Source: Streptomyces triculaminicus | GTDB lineage: Bacteria > Actinomycetota > Actinomycetes > Streptomycetales > Streptomycetaceae | DNA: 64,000 nt | Assembly: GCF_017349075.1 (NCBI RefSeq) | Contig: NZ_JAFMOF010000002.1 | Span: forward strand, 372,001 to 436,000 | Reading direction: 5' to 3' | Shown here: piece after piece, positions 53,874 to 63,209 of the stretch | How positions within the stretch are numbered: position 1 is the first letter of the stretch | How the letters are laid out: each line of letters begins with the position of its first letter | Translations under genes and position numbers: made by a program | Notes under the pieces: generated by a model | Database searches by the model: none | What the model was told of the DNA's origin: nothing | The model's input: only the letters and a program-made list of their open reading frames with translations

Positions 53874-55030
53874 GGATCGGGATCGTCTGCCCGTATTCGT
53901 GGGACGTCCCCGGGGGCGTGCAGTTCCACATCCGTGACCTGGCCGAGCACCTGATCCGGCAGGGCCATGAGGTGTCGGTGCTGGCGCCCGCGGACGACGA
54001 GACGCCGCTGCCGCCGTTCGTCGTCTCCGCCGGGCGGGCCGTGCCCGTCCCCTACAACGGCTCGGTGGCCCGCCTGAACTTCGGCTTCCTGTCCGCCGCG
54101 CGGGTGCGCCGCTGGCTGCACGAGGGCGACTTCGACGTCATCCACATCCACGAGCCCACCTCGCCCTCCCTGGGCCTGCTGACCTGCTGGGCCGCGCAGG
54201 GCCCCATCGTGGCGACCTTCCACACCTCCAACCCGCGCTCGCGCGCCATGATCGCGGCCTATCCGATCCTGCAGCCCGCCCTCGAGAAGATCAGCGCGCG
54301 CATCGCCGTGAGCGAGTACGCCCGCCGCACCCTGGTCGAGCACCTGGGCGGCGACGCGGTCGTCATCCCCAACGGCGTCGACGTGGACTTCTTCGCCCGC
54401 GCCGAGCCCCGGCCCGAGTGGCAGGGCGGCACCATCGGCTTCATCGGCCGCATCGACGAGCCCCGCAAGGGCCTGCCCGTCGTGATGCGCGCCCTGCCCC
54501 GGATCCTCGCCGAGCGCCCCGGCACCAGGCTGCTGGTGGCCGGGCTGGGCGACGAGCGGGAGGCCGTGGCCTCCCTGCCCCCCGAGACGCGCGCCCAGGT
54601 CGAGTTCCTCGGCATGGTCAGCGACGAGGACAAGGCCCGCCTGCTGCGCAGCGTCGACGTCTACCTCGCGCCCAACACCGGCGGCGAGTCCTTCGGCATC
54701 ATCCTCGTCGAGGCGATGTCGGCGGGCGCGCCCGTCCTCGCCAGCGACCTCGACGCCTTCGCGCAGGTCCTGGACCAGGGCGCGGCGGGCGAGCTGTTCG
54801 CCAACGAGGACGCCGACGACCTGGCCGCCGCGGCCGTCCGGCTCCTGGGCGACGCCGATCGCCGGGCCGAGCTGAGCGAGCGCGGCAGCCGGCACGTACG
54901 GCGCTTCGACTGGGGCACGGTCGGCGCCGACATCCTGGCCGTCTACGAGACGGTCGCGGCCGGCGCGGCGTCGGTGGCCACGGACGAACGCAGCGGCTTC
55001 CGCGCGCGCTTCGGCCTCGCCCGCGACTGA
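53870..55030 (+). CDS. pimA: Phosphatidylinositol alpha-mannosyltransferase
   Basis: 386 aa GT4 glycosyltransferase with GT-B fold. N-terminal Rossmann: RIGIVCPYSWDVPGGVQFHIRDLAEHLIRQGHEVSVLAP; donor-binding FIGRIDEPRKGLPVVMRAL and the EX7E-type ESFGIILVEAMSAGAPVLASD. Adds the first mannose from GDP-Man to phosphatidylinositol on the inner membrane face. The start is TTG 53870, four bases overlapping the acyltransferase stop, with GGAGAAG upstream. Confidence 0.92.
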   Translation: MRIGIVCPYSWDVPGGVQFHIRDLAEHLIRQGHEVSVLAPADDETPLPPFVVSAGRAVPVPYNGSVARLNFGFLSAARVRRWLHEGDFDVIHIHEPTSPSLGLLTCWAAQGPIVATFHTSNPRSRAMIAAYPILQPALEKISARIAVSEYARRTLVEHLGGDAVVIPNGVDVDFFARAEPRPEWQGGTIGFIGRIDEPRKGLPVVMRALPRILAERPGTRLLVAGLGDEREAVASLPPETRAQVEFLGMVSDEDKARLLRSVDVYLAPNTGGESFGIILVEAMSAGAPVLASDLDAFAQVLDQGAAGELFANEDADDLAAAAVRLLGDADRRAELSERGSRHVRRFDWGTVGADILAVYETVAAGAASVATDERSGFRARFGLARD

Positions 55031-55052
55031 CGGGGTCCCGTCCGACCACCGG

Positions 55053-55089
55053 CCGGGCTTCGCCCGCGTCCGACCGGGCTTCGCCCGCG
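55053..55089. repeat. Two tandem CCGGGCTTCGCCCGCG units
   Basis: 16-bp units at 55053-55068 and 55074-55089 (period 21), each a small hairpin CGGGC-TT-CGCCCG. They sit in the 102-bp gap after pimA and may act as a weak terminator. Confidence 0.5.
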
Positions 55090-55132
55090 ACCGACCGGGA
55101 CGAGCCGGGCGGGCCCGGTACTGTGACCTCGC

Positions 55133-55675
55133 GTGACCACATTGATCTGGATCGCGGCCGCCCTGGTCGTCATCGGCGTCTACCTGAGCTGGACCGCGGG
55201 CCGCCTGGACCGGCTGCACAGCCGCATCGACGCGGCGCGCGCGGCGCTGGACGCCCAGCTGCTGCGCCGTGCCTCGGTCGCCCAGGAGCTCGGCACCGCG
55301 GGCGTCCTCGACCCGGCCGCCTCGATGGTCCTCTACCAGGCCGCGCACGCCGCGCGGCAGGCGGAGGAGGAGCACCGCGAGGTCGCCGAGAGCGAGCTCA
55401 GCCAGGCGCTGCGCGCCGTCTTCGCCGAGGCGCAGCAGGCGGACGTGGTGCGTGGGGCGCCCGGCGGCGAGGAGTCGCTGGAGGAGCTGACCCAGGCCGT
55501 GCGGCGGGTGCCCATGGCCCGGCGGTTCCACAACGACGCGGTGCGGGCGGCCCGGGCGCTGCGCCGGCACCGTAAGGTGCGCTGGTTCCGCCTCGCGGGC
55601 CACGCGCCGTTCCCGATGGCCTTCGAGATGGACGACGAGCCTCCGGCCGTACTGGGCGACCGGACAGGCCACTGA
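55133..55675 (+). CDS. Membrane-anchored hypothetical protein (LemA-like architecture)
   Basis: 180 aa. One N-terminal helix (LIWIAAALVVIGVYLSWTAG), then a long helical, Ala/Glu/Arg-rich region (RLDRLHSRIDAARAALDAQLLRRASVAQEL) reminiscent of LemA but too divergent to assign. Basic C-terminal part (RRHRKVRWFRLAGHAPFPMAFEMDDEPP). The start GTG 55133 has little ribosome-binding site. Same strand as the pim operon and pdxS. Confidence 0.75.
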   Translation: MTTLIWIAAALVVIGVYLSWTAGRLDRLHSRIDAARAALDAQLLRRASVAQELGTAGVLDPAASMVLYQAAHAARQAEEEHREVAESELSQALRAVFAEAQQADVVRGAPGGEESLEELTQAVRRVPMARRFHNDAVRAARALRRHRKVRWFRLAGHAPFPMAFEMDDEPPAVLGDRTGH

Positions 55676-55759
55676 CCGCGGATTGGCCCTTTTCCCGGCC
55701 CTCGCGCCCTGGGTTTGATGACGCTGCAGCTTCACCGCCCTTGATAGCGAGGTCACATC

Positions 55760-56668
55760 GTGTCCACCCCCACCACCGCCCAGACCCCCGAGACCGGCAC
55801 CGCGCGCGTCAAGCGCGGCATGGCCGAGCAGCTCAAGGGCGGCGTGATCATGGACGTCGTCAACGCCGAGCAGGCAAAGATCGCCGAGGACGCCGGCGCC
55901 GTCGCGGTCATGGCCCTGGAGCGGGTGCCCGCCGACATCCGCAAGGACGGCGGCGTGGCCCGGATGTCCGACCCGAACATGATCGAAGAGATCATCGAGG
56001 CCGTCTCCATCCCGGTCATGGCCAAGTCCCGCATCGGTCACTTCGTCGAGGCCCAGGTCCTGCAGTCCCTCGGCGTGGACTACATCGACGAGTCCGAGGT
56101 CCTCACCCCGGCCGACGAGATCAACCACTCCGACAAGTGGGCGTTCACCACCCCCTTCGTCTGCGGTGCCACCAACCTGGGCGAGGCCCTGCGCCGCATC
56201 GCCGAGGGCGCGGCCATGATCCGCTCCAAGGGCGAGGCCGGCACCGGCAACGTCGTGGAGGCCGTGCGCCACCTGCGTCAGATCAAGAACGAGATCGCCA
56301 AGCTGCGCGGCTTCGACAACAACGAGCTGTTCGCCGCCGCCAAGGACCTGCGCGCCCCGTACGAGCTGGTCAAGGAGGTCGCCGAGCTCGGCAAGCTGCC
56401 GGTCGTGCTGTTCTCCGCCGGTGGCGTGGCCACCCCGGCCGACGCCGCGCTGATGCGCCAGCTCGGCGCGGAGGGCGTCTTCGTCGGCTCCGGCATCTTC
56501 AAGTCGGGCGACCCGGCCAAGCGCGCCGCCGCCATCGTGAAGGCCACCACCTTCTACGACGACCCGAAGATCATCGCGGACGCCTCCCGCAACCTGGGCG
56601 AGGCCATGGTCGGCATCAACTGCGACACCCTTCCCGAGGACCAGCGCTACGCCAACCGCGGCTGGTAA
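55760..56668 (+). CDS. pdxS: Pyridoxal 5'-phosphate synthase, lyase subunit
   Basis: 302 aa, (beta/alpha)8 barrel. [35 protein letters not shown] with the substrate Asp; the imine-forming Lys in [28 protein letters not shown] phosphate loop. Condenses ribose-5-phosphate, glyceraldehyde-3-phosphate and ammonia supplied by PdxT. Start GTG 55760. A hairpin lies between it and pdxT. Confidence 0.97.
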   Translation: MSTPTTAQTPETGTARVKRGMAEQLKGGVIMDVVNAEQAKIAEDAGAVAVMALERVPADIRKDGGVARMSDPNMIEEIIEAVSIPVMAKSRIGHFVEAQVLQSLGVDYIDESEVLTPADEINHSDKWAFTTPFVCGATNLGEALRRIAEGAAMIRSKGEAGTGNVVEAVRHLRQIKNEIAKLRGFDNNELFAAAKDLRAPYELVKEVAELGKLPVVLFSAGGVATPADAALMRQLGAEGVFVGSGIFKSGDPAKRAAAIVKATTFYDDPKIIADASRNLGEAMVGINCDTLPEDQRYANRGW

Positions 56669-56684
56669 CACCCGTTCTTCCCCA

Positions 56685-56719
56685 GGTGGGCGGCCCGCGT
56701 CAGGTGCGGGCCGCCCACC
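56685..56719 (+). terminator. Hairpin between pdxS and pdxT
   Basis: Perfect 14-bp stem GGTGGGCGGCCCGC (56685-56698) with its complement (56706-56719), 7-nt loop. May attenuate, giving less PdxT than PdxS, or protect the upstream mRNA. Confidence 0.65.
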
Positions 56720-56750
56720 GGCGGTCGTACATCCGAGAGGTAGTCCCCCC

Positions 56751-57341
56751 GTGTCCACCCCCACCATCGGCGTCCTCGCTCTCCAGGGCGACGTCCGCGA
56801 ACACCTCATCGCCCTCGCCGCGGCCGACGCGCTCGCCCGCCCGGTGCGCCGCCCCGAGGAGCTCGCCGAGGTCGACGGCCTGGTCATCCCCGGCGGCGAG
56901 TCCACCACCATGTCCAAGCTCGCGGTCGTCTTCGGGATGCTCGAGCCGCTGCGCGAGCGCGTACGGGCCGGCATGCCCGTCTACGGCACCTGCGCGGGCA
57001 TGATCATGCTCGCGGACAAGATCCTGGACGGCCGTGAGGACCAGGAGACGCTCGGCGGCATCGACATGATCGTGCGCCGCAACGCCTTCGGCCGGCAGAA
57101 CGAGTCCTTCGAGGCGTCGGTCGAGGTGGCCGGCATCGACGGCGGCCCCGTCGAGGGCGTCTTCATCCGCGCCCCCTGGGTCGAGTCCGTGGGCGCCGCG
57201 GCCGAGGTCCTCGCCCGGCACGACGGGCACACCGTCGCCGTGCGCCAGGGGAACGTGCTGGCCACGTCCTTCCATCCGGAGCTCACCGGAGACCACCGCG
57301 TCCACGGCCTGTTCGTGGACATGGTGCGCGCGGCGCAGTAG
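56751..57341 (+). CDS. pdxT: Pyridoxal 5'-phosphate synthase, glutaminase subunit
   Basis: 196 aa class I glutamine amidotransferase. [11 protein letters not shown] at the N-terminus, oxyanion loop [11 protein letters not shown], catalytic Cys in [11 protein letters not shown], His-Glu pair in [10 protein letters not shown]. Delivers ammonia to PdxS in the 12+12 complex. Start GTG 56751, 82 bp after pdxS. Confidence 0.97.
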   Translation: MSTPTIGVLALQGDVREHLIALAAADALARPVRRPEELAEVDGLVIPGGESTTMSKLAVVFGMLEPLRERVRAGMPVYGTCAGMIMLADKILDGREDQETLGGIDMIVRRNAFGRQNESFEASVEVAGIDGGPVEGVFIRAPWVESVGAAAEVLARHDGHTVAVRQGNVLATSFHPELTGDHRVHGLFVDMVRAAQ

Positions 57342-57403
57342 CCCGGTCCCGGTAGGATCTCTGTCGTTCGTTACGAATTGGGTTACGCGAAGGAGACAGG
57401 CGG

Positions 57404-58156
57404 ATGTCCGGCCACTCTAAATGGGCTACGACGAAGCACAAGAAGGCCGTGATCGACGCCAAGCGCGGCAAGCTCTTCGCGAAGCTCATCAAGAACATCG
57501 AGGTCGCGGCCCGCATGGGTGGCGTCGACATCGAGGGCAACCCGACGCTCTACGACGCCATCCAGAAGGCCAAGAAGCAGTCGGTTCCGAACAAGAACAT
57601 CGACTCCGCGGTCAAGCGCGGCGGCGGCCTCGAGGCCGGCGGCGCCGACTACGAGACCATCATGTACGAGGGCTACGGCCCCAACGGCGTCGCGGTGCTC
57701 ATCGAGTGCCTCACCGACAACCGTAACCGCGCCGCCTCCGACGTGCGCGTCGCCATGACCCGCAACGGCGGTTCGATGGCCGACCCGGGCTCGGTGTCCT
57801 ACCTGTTCAACCGCAAGGGCGTCATCATCGTCCCCAAGGGCGAGCTGACCGAGGACGACGTGCTCGGCGCGGTCCTGGAGGCCGGCGCCGAGGAGGTCAA
57901 CGACCTCGGTGAGAACTTCGAGGTCATGAGCGAGGCCACCGACCTGGTCGCGGTCCGCACCGCGCTCCAGGAGGCGGGCATCGACTACGACTCCGCCGAG
58001 GCCAACTTCGTGCCCACCATGCAGGTGGAGCTCGACGAGGACGCCGCGCGCAAGATCTTCAAGCTGATCGACGCCCTCGAGGACAGCGACGACGTGCAGA
58101 ACGTCTTCGCCAACTTCGACGTCTCCGACGACGTCATGGCGAAGGTCGACGCGTAG
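57404..58156 (+). CDS. yebC: YebC/TACO1 family regulatory protein
   Basis: 250 aa. Signature [21 protein letters not shown] and [13 protein letters not shown], then [28 protein letters not shown] and [22 protein letters not shown]. Family members act as transcriptional regulators or help ribosomes through proline stretches. Directly upstream of ruvC, as in many bacteria. Start ATG 57404 with GAAGGAGA. Confidence 0.95.
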   Translation: MSGHSKWATTKHKKAVIDAKRGKLFAKLIKNIEVAARMGGVDIEGNPTLYDAIQKAKKQSVPNKNIDSAVKRGGGLEAGGADYETIMYEGYGPNGVAVLIECLTDNRNRAASDVRVAMTRNGGSMADPGSVSYLFNRKGVIIVPKGELTEDDVLGAVLEAGAEEVNDLGENFEVMSEATDLVAVRTALQEAGIDYDSAEANFVPTMQVELDEDAARKIFKLIDALEDSDDVQNVFANFDVSDDVMAKVDA

Positions 58157-58177
58157 GCGTTCCGGCTGCGGTCGGCG

Positions 58178-58213
58178 GACGGGCCGGCGGGACACGCGTC
58201 CCGCCGGCCCGTC
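58178..58213 (+). terminator. Hairpin after yebC
   Basis: Perfect 16-bp stem GACGGGCCGGCGGGAC (58178-58193) with its complement (58198-58213), ACGC loop, separating yebC from the ruv operon. Confidence 0.8.
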
Positions 58214-58281
58214 GCGTTGTCAGTGGCGGCCGATAGCCTGCTGCGGCAGGTGGAACCGGCTGATCGGAGGGGGGCGGGACA

Positions 58282-58833
58282 ATGCGGGTGCTGGGTGTGG
58301 ACCCGGGGCTGACGCGGTGCGGCGTCGGGGTGGTCGAGGGCGTCGCGGGCCGGCCGCTGCGCATGGTGGGGGTCGGCGTCGTCCGCACCCCCGCGGACGC
58401 GGAGGTCGCCGACCGGCTCGTCCTCATAGAGCGCGGCATCGAGCAGTGGCTCGACGAGTACCGCCCCGAGTACGTCGCCGTCGAGCGTGTCTTCAGCCAG
58501 CACAACGTCCGTACGGTCATGGGCACCGCCCAGGCCAGCGCGGTCGCCATGCTCTGCGCCGCCCGCCGCGGCCTGCCCGTCGCCCTGCACACCCCCAGCG
58601 AGGTCAAGGCCGCCGTCACCGGCTCCGGCCGGGCCGACAAGGCCCAGGTCGGCTCCATGGTCACCCGGCTGCTGCGGCTCGACGCGCCGCCCAAGCCCGC
58701 CGACGCCGCCGACGCCCTGGCGCTGGCGATCTGCCACATCTGGCGGGCCCCGGCGACCAACCGCCTGCAGCAGATCGCCGCCGCGCACCGGCGCGTCACC
58801 GCTCCCGTACGACTCCCGAAGGGCACCCGATGA
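58282..58833 (+). CDS. ruvC: Holliday junction endonuclease
   Basis: 183 aa. RNase H-like fold with catalytic acids: [18 protein letters not shown] (Asp-7), [11 protein letters not shown] (Glu), and the C-terminal pair in [14 protein letters not shown]. Resolves junctions with RuvAB. Start ATG 58282 behind GGAGGGG; the stop overlaps the ruvA ATG (ATGA). Confidence 0.96.
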   Translation: MRVLGVDPGLTRCGVGVVEGVAGRPLRMVGVGVVRTPADAEVADRLVLIERGIEQWLDEYRPEYVAVERVFSQHNVRTVMGTAQASAVAMLCAARRGLPVALHTPSEVKAAVTGSGRADKAQVGSMVTRLLRLDAPPKPADAADALALAICHIWRAPATNRLQQIAAAHRRVTAPVRLPKGTR

Positions 58834-59450
58834 TCGCCTTCGTCTCCGGGCCGGTCGCGGCCCTCGCACCGGACACCGCCGTCGTCGAGGTCGGCGGGAT
58901 CGGCATGGCCGTCCAGTGCACCCCCGGCACGCTCTCCGGGCTGCGCGTCGGCCAGCAGGCCCGGCTCGCCACGTCCCTCGTCGTCCGCGAGGACTCCCTG
59001 ACGCTCTACGGCTTCGCCGACGACGACGAGCGGCAGACGTTCGAGCTGCTGCAGACCGCCAGCGGCGTCGGCCCCCGGCTGGCGCAGGCCATGCTCGCCG
59101 TGCACAGCCCCGACGCGCTGCGGCGCGCGTTCGCGTCCGGCGACGAGAAGGCGCTCACGGCCGTGCCGGGCATCGGCAAGAAGGGCGCGCAGAAGCTGTT
59201 GATCGAGCTCAAGGACCGCCTCGGCGCCCCGGTCGGGTCCGCCGCCGCGGCGGTGGGCGCCCCCGTCACGCAGGGGTGGAGCGACCAGCTGCACGCCGCG
59301 CTCGTCGGGCTCGGTTATGCCACGCGCGAGGCGGACGAGGCCGTCGCGGCGGTCACGCCCCAGGCCGAGGCCACCCTCGCCGAGGGCGGCCTGCCGCAGG
59401 TGGGCTCGCTGCTGCGCGCCGCGCTGCAGACTCTGAACCGGGCCCGCTGA
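58830..59450 (+). CDS. ruvA: Holliday junction branch migration protein RuvA
   Basis: 206 aa. OB-fold N-terminus ([30 protein letters not shown]), tandem helix-hairpin-helix ([18 protein letters not shown] and [20 protein letters not shown]), an acidic Ala/Gly linker and RuvB-binding domain III ([18 protein letters not shown]). Coupled to ruvC; ruvB follows after 52 bp. Confidence 0.96.
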   Translation: MIAFVSGPVAALAPDTAVVEVGGIGMAVQCTPGTLSGLRVGQQARLATSLVVREDSLTLYGFADDDERQTFELLQTASGVGPRLAQAMLAVHSPDALRRAFASGDEKALTAVPGIGKKGAQKLLIELKDRLGAPVGSAAAAVGAPVTQGWSDQLHAALVGLGYATREADEAVAAVTPQAEATLAEGGLPQVGSLLRAALQTLNRAR

Positions 59451-59502
59451 GACCGCCGAGAAGTACCCCGCCGAGCACTTCCGACCGTGAGGTTTTGAAA
59501 CC

Positions 59503-60582
59503 GTGAACTGGGACGACGAGTCCGCACCCGTCACCACAGGTGATGGCGACCGCCTGGTCGAGGCCGCCGCCGACGGCGAGGACCGGGCCGTCGAGGCCGC
59601 GCTGCGCCCGAAGGACCTGGGCGAGTTCGTCGGCCAGGAGCGGGTCCGCGAGCAGCTGGACCTCGTGCTGAAGGCCGCCCGCGCCCGGGGCGCGACCGCC
59701 GACCACGTCCTGCTGTCCGGCGCTCCCGGGCTCGGCAAGACCACCCTCTCGATGATCATCGCGGCCGAGATGGGCGCCCCGATCCGCATCACCTCGGGCC
59801 CCGCCATCCAGCACGCCGGCGACCTGGCCGCGATCCTGTCCTCCCTCACCGAGGGGGAGGTGCTCTTCCTCGACGAGATCCACCGCATGTCCCGCCCCGC
59901 CGAGGAGATGCTCTACATGGCGATGGAGGACTTCCGGGTCGACGTCATCGTCGGCAAGGGCCCCGGCGCCACCGCCATCCCCCTCGAGCTCCCGCCGTTC
60001 ACCCTGGTCGGCGCGACCACCCGGGCCGGTCTGCTGCCGCCCCCGCTGCGCGACCGCTTCGGCTTCACCGGCCACATGGAGTTCTACGCCCCGCTCGAGC
60101 TGCAGCGCGTCATCCACCGCTCGGCCCGGCTGCTGGGCGTGGAGATGGAGGAGGCGGGCGCCGCCGAGATCGCCGGCCGCTCCCGGGGCACGCCCCGCAT
60201 CGCCAACCGCCTGCTGCGCCGCGTCCGCGACTACGCCCAGGTCAAGGCCGACGGGGTGGTGACCCAGGAGATCGCCGCCCAGGCCCTGCAGGTGTACGAG
60301 GTCGACGCCCGGGGCCTGGACCGGCTGGACCGTGCCGTGCTCGGCGCGCTGCTCAAGCTCTTCGGCGGCGGTCCCGTGGGCCTGTCCACCCTGGCGGTGG
60401 CCGTGGGCGAGGAGCGCGAGACGGTCGAGGAGGTGGCGGAGCCGTTCCTGGTGCGGGAGGGGCTGCTGGCGCGTACGCCCAGGGGCCGCGTGGCCACTCC
60501 GGCGGCCTGGGCGCACCTCGGGCTGACGCCTCCCGGACAGGGCTCGACGGGCCCCGGCCAGCAGGGACTCTTCGATCGGTGA
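59503..60582 (+). CDS. ruvB: Holliday junction branch migration ATPase RuvB
   Basis: 359 aa AAA+ motor. Walker [16 protein letters not shown], Walker [11 protein letters not shown], sensor 1 LVGATTRAG, arginine finger region LRDRFGF, C-terminal winged helix ([45 protein letters not shown]). Starts GTG 59503 with a short extension before the [12 protein letters not shown] core. Confidence 0.97.
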   Translation: MNWDDESAPVTTGDGDRLVEAAADGEDRAVEAALRPKDLGEFVGQERVREQLDLVLKAARARGATADHVLLSGAPGLGKTTLSMIIAAEMGAPIRITSGPAIQHAGDLAAILSSLTEGEVLFLDEIHRMSRPAEEMLYMAMEDFRVDVIVGKGPGATAIPLELPPFTLVGATTRAGLLPPPLRDRFGFTGHMEFYAPLELQRVIHRSARLLGVEMEEAGAAEIAGRSRGTPRIANRLLRRVRDYAQVKADGVVTQEIAAQALQVYEVDARGLDRLDRAVLGALLKLFGGGPVGLSTLAVAVGEERETVEEVAEPFLVREGLLARTPRGRVATPAAWAHLGLTPPGQGSTGPGQQGLFDR

Positions 60583-60629
60583 CGGTGTGGGTACTGGTCC
60601 GCCCAGGAACCGCGGTGCCATGCTGGGCG

Positions 60630-60659
60630 TTGTTCCATAGGTGCGGGCTCGCTTAGACT
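60630..60659 (+). promoter_or_regulatory. Promoter of yajC-secD-secF
   Basis: TTGTTC (60630-60635), 18-bp spacer, TAGACT (60654-60659), about 90 bp before yajC, in a 165-bp intergenic gap. Confidence 0.55.
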
Positions 60660-60747
60660 CCGCCGATGCCGTCCGTACCGGTGCGGCATACCACCCCCGT
60701 AGACCAGGCCGCGTCCCCAAGCGGTCGTGTGAAGGAAACCCCGTCCC

Positions 60748-61245
60748 GTGAATATCGTGACTCTCCTGCCGTTCATCGTGCTTATCGGGGCCATGTTCCT
60801 GATGACCCGGTCGGCGAAGAACAAGCAGCGCCAGGCGATGCAGATGCGCGACCAGATGCAGCCGGGTACCGGTGTCCGGACGATCGGCGGCATGTACGCC
60901 ACCGTCAAGGAGATCCACGAGGACACGGTCCTCCTCGAGGTCGCCCCGAGCGTGCACGCGATCTTCGCCAAGAACTCCATCGGCGCCGTGCTCGAGGACG
61001 CGGAGTACAACCGCATCGTCCACGGCCTGGAGCCGGAGGAGACCCCGGTGGTCCCGGACGACGCCTCCGCGCTGACCGAGGCCGTCGAGACCGGTGAGCC
61101 CCCGGCCGAGCAGAAGATCGACCTGGGCAAGGGCGCGGCCGCCGGCGACGAGGCGAAGAAGGCCGACGAGCCGAAGAAGGCCGACGACGCGGCCGAGGCG
61201 GAGACCAAGGACGCGAAGCGGGACGGCGACACCGACGCCAAGTAG
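60748..61245 (+). CDS. yajC: Sec translocon accessory subunit YajC
   Basis: 165 aa, longer than the usual ~110. One N-terminal helix (NIVTLLPFIVLIGAMFLMTRSAKNKQRQAM), the YajC beta region (GTGVRTIGGMYATVKEIHEDTVLLEVAPSVHAIFAKNSIGAVL), then an acidic/Lys-rich disordered tail (KADEPKKADDAAEAETKDAKR). Interacts with SecDF. Start GTG 60748. Confidence 0.93.
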   Translation: MNIVTLLPFIVLIGAMFLMTRSAKNKQRQAMQMRDQMQPGTGVRTIGGMYATVKEIHEDTVLLEVAPSVHAIFAKNSIGAVLEDAEYNRIVHGLEPEETPVVPDDASALTEAVETGEPPAEQKIDLGKGAAAGDEAKKADEPKKADDAAEAETKDAKRDGDTDAK

Positions 61246-61254
61246 CTGCTTTCC

Positions 61255-61294
61255 GGAACCGCGGAGCACCCGACGAGCGGTGCACCGCGGTTCC
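61255..61294 (+). terminator. Hairpin between yajC and secD
   Basis: GGAACCGCGG (61255-61264) with CCGCGGTTCC (61285-61294), inner GCACC/GGTGC. A TAGGCT box shortly after could start a separate secD transcript. Confidence 0.6.
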
Positions 61295-61393
61295 GTTACG
61301 GTCTAGGCTCCGGCGGGGGCAGGTCCCCACAACACATCGTGGCCGTCCGGCGAACACCCGACGCCCGGCGGTTGGACAGGGAGAAACGACAAG

Positions 61394-63208
61394 GTGGCAG
61401 CACCGAAGAAGGGCCGCAGGTCCCCGGGCGGCCAGGGGAGGCCGGGCCGTGTCCTGGCCCTGATCCTGATCGCCATGGTGGCGCTCACCGGGGGGATGTT
61501 CGCCTCCGGGCACACCACGCCGCGGTTGGGCATCGATCTGGCGGGTGGCACGAGCTTCACGCTGGAGGCCAAGAACCAGCCCGGCAGGCCCAACGCGATC
61601 AACGCGACCAACATGAACACGGCCGTCGGCATCATCGAGCGGCGTGTCAACGGTCTCGGTGTCACCGAGGCCGAGGTCCAGACGCAGGGCGACAACCACA
61701 TCATCGTGAACATCCCCAAGGGGACGGACGCGAAGCAGGCCCGTCAGCAGGTCGGCACCACCGCCCAGCTCGGCTTCCGGCCCGTTCTGACCGCCACTGC
61801 CGGTGTCAAGACCCCTGAGCCCGTGCCCGGCGCGACGGGCAAGGACAAGGGCGACAAGGGCAAGCAGGACGAGAAGAACGGCGACAAGAGCAAGGACGAC
61901 AAGAGCACCGGGGCCACGACCAAGCCCTCCGGCGCGCCGTCCCCGACCGCCAGCGCCAAGCCCCAGGGCCGTCCGGTCACCGACGCCCTGAAGGCCGACG
62001 AGGCCGACGCCACCCCGGGTGCCTCCGCGTCCGGCAAGCCGGACGCGAAAAAGGACGACAAGAAGGCGCCGACGCCCACCCCGGCGCCCGGTGGCGACGC
62101 GGCCGCCCTGCAGAAGAAGCTCGACGCCCTGGACTGCTCCACCAAGGAGGGCCGCGCCAAGGCCAACGAGGCCGCCGCCGCCTCCGCGCCGACCGACATG
62201 ATCGCCGCGTGCCGCAAGGACGGCCAGGTCAAGGAGATCCTGGGCCCGGTGGCCGTCGAGGGCACCAACGTCAGCGGCGCCAGCGCCGTCTTCGACACCC
62301 AGCAGGGCAAGGGCTGGCTCGTCCAGCTGAAGTTCGACTCCGCCGGCGCCAAGAAGTTCGCGCAGGTCACCGGCCAGCTGGCCACCAAGCAGTCCCCGCA
62401 GAACCAGTTCGCCATCGTCCTGGACGGCGAGGTCGTCTCCGACCCGTCCGTGAGCACCTCGATCGGCGGCGGCTCGGCGGAGATCTCCGGCGGCTTCACC
62501 CAGCAGAGCGCCTCGGAACTGGCCAACGTGCTGTCCTACGGCGCCCTGCCGCTGTCCTTCGACGTGGTCAACGAGACCACCGTGACCGCCGCGCTCGGCG
62601 GCGAGCAGCTGCGCGCCGGTCTGGTCGCCGGTGCCATCGGCCTCTTCCTGGTGATCGTCTACCTGGTCGCGTACTACCGCGGTCTCGCGCTCGTCGCCCT
62701 CGCCAGCCTCGCGGTCTCCGCGATCCTCACCTACACGATCATGGTGCTCCTCGGCCCGGCCATCGGCTTCGCGCTGAACCTGCCGGCCGTCTGCGGCGCC
62801 ATCGTGGCGATCGGCATCACCGCCGACTCCTTCATCGTCTACTTCGAGCGCATCCGGGACGAGATCCGCGAGGGCCGCACGCTGCGCCCGGCCGTGGAGC
62901 GCGGCTGGCCGCGCGCCCGCCGCACCATCCTGGTCTCGGACTTCGTCTCCTTCCTCGCCGCCGCGGTGCTCTTCGTCGTCACCGTCGGCAAGGTGCAGGG
63001 CTTCGCGTTCACGCTCGGCCTGACCACGCTCCTCGACGTCGTCGTGGTCTTCTTCTTCACCAAGCCGCTCATGACGATCCTCGCCCGCCGGAAGTTCTTC
63101 GCCAGCGGTCACCCCTGGTCCGGCCTGGACCCCGCCCGGCTGGGCGTCAGGCCGCCGCTGCGGGCCTCCCGCCGCCGTTCCGCCCCCGTCGACCCGAAGG
63201 AGGCGTGA
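61394..63208 (+). CDS. secD: Protein translocase subunit SecD
   Basis: 604 aa RND-type membrane protein using the proton gradient to complete protein export. First helix VLALILIAMVALTGGMF, then LGIDLAGGTSFTLEAK. The periplasmic P1 region is interrupted by a ~100-residue Lys/Asp/Pro-rich insertion (about 145-245; KDKGDKGKQDEKNGDKSKDD), common in actinobacterial SecD. Five C-terminal helices with GGEQLRAGLVAGAIGLFLVIVY, ITADSFIVYFERIRDEIREG, SDFVSFLAAAVLF. Start GTG 61394. SecF follows after one base. Confidence 0.95.
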   Translation: MAAPKKGRRSPGGQGRPGRVLALILIAMVALTGGMFASGHTTPRLGIDLAGGTSFTLEAKNQPGRPNAINATNMNTAVGIIERRVNGLGVTEAEVQTQGDNHIIVNIPKGTDAKQARQQVGTTAQLGFRPVLTATAGVKTPEPVPGATGKDKGDKGKQDEKNGDKSKDDKSTGATTKPSGAPSPTASAKPQGRPVTDALKADEADATPGASASGKPDAKKDDKKAPTPTPAPGGDAAALQKKLDALDCSTKEGRAKANEAAAASAPTDMIAACRKDGQVKEILGPVAVEGTNVSGASAVFDTQQGKGWLVQLKFDSAGAKKFAQVTGQLATKQSPQNQFAIVLDGEVVSDPSVSTSIGGGSAEISGGFTQQSASELANVLSYGALPLSFDVVNETTVTAALGGEQLRAGLVAGAIGLFLVIVYLVAYYRGLALVALASLAVSAILTYTIMVLLGPAIGFALNLPAVCGAIVAIGITADSFIVYFERIRDEIREGRTLRPAVERGWPRARRTILVSDFVSFLAAAVLFVVTVGKVQGFAFTLGLTTLLDVVVVFFFTKPLMTILARRKFFASGHPWSGLDPARLGVRPPLRASRRRSAPVDPKEA

Positions 63209-63209
63209 G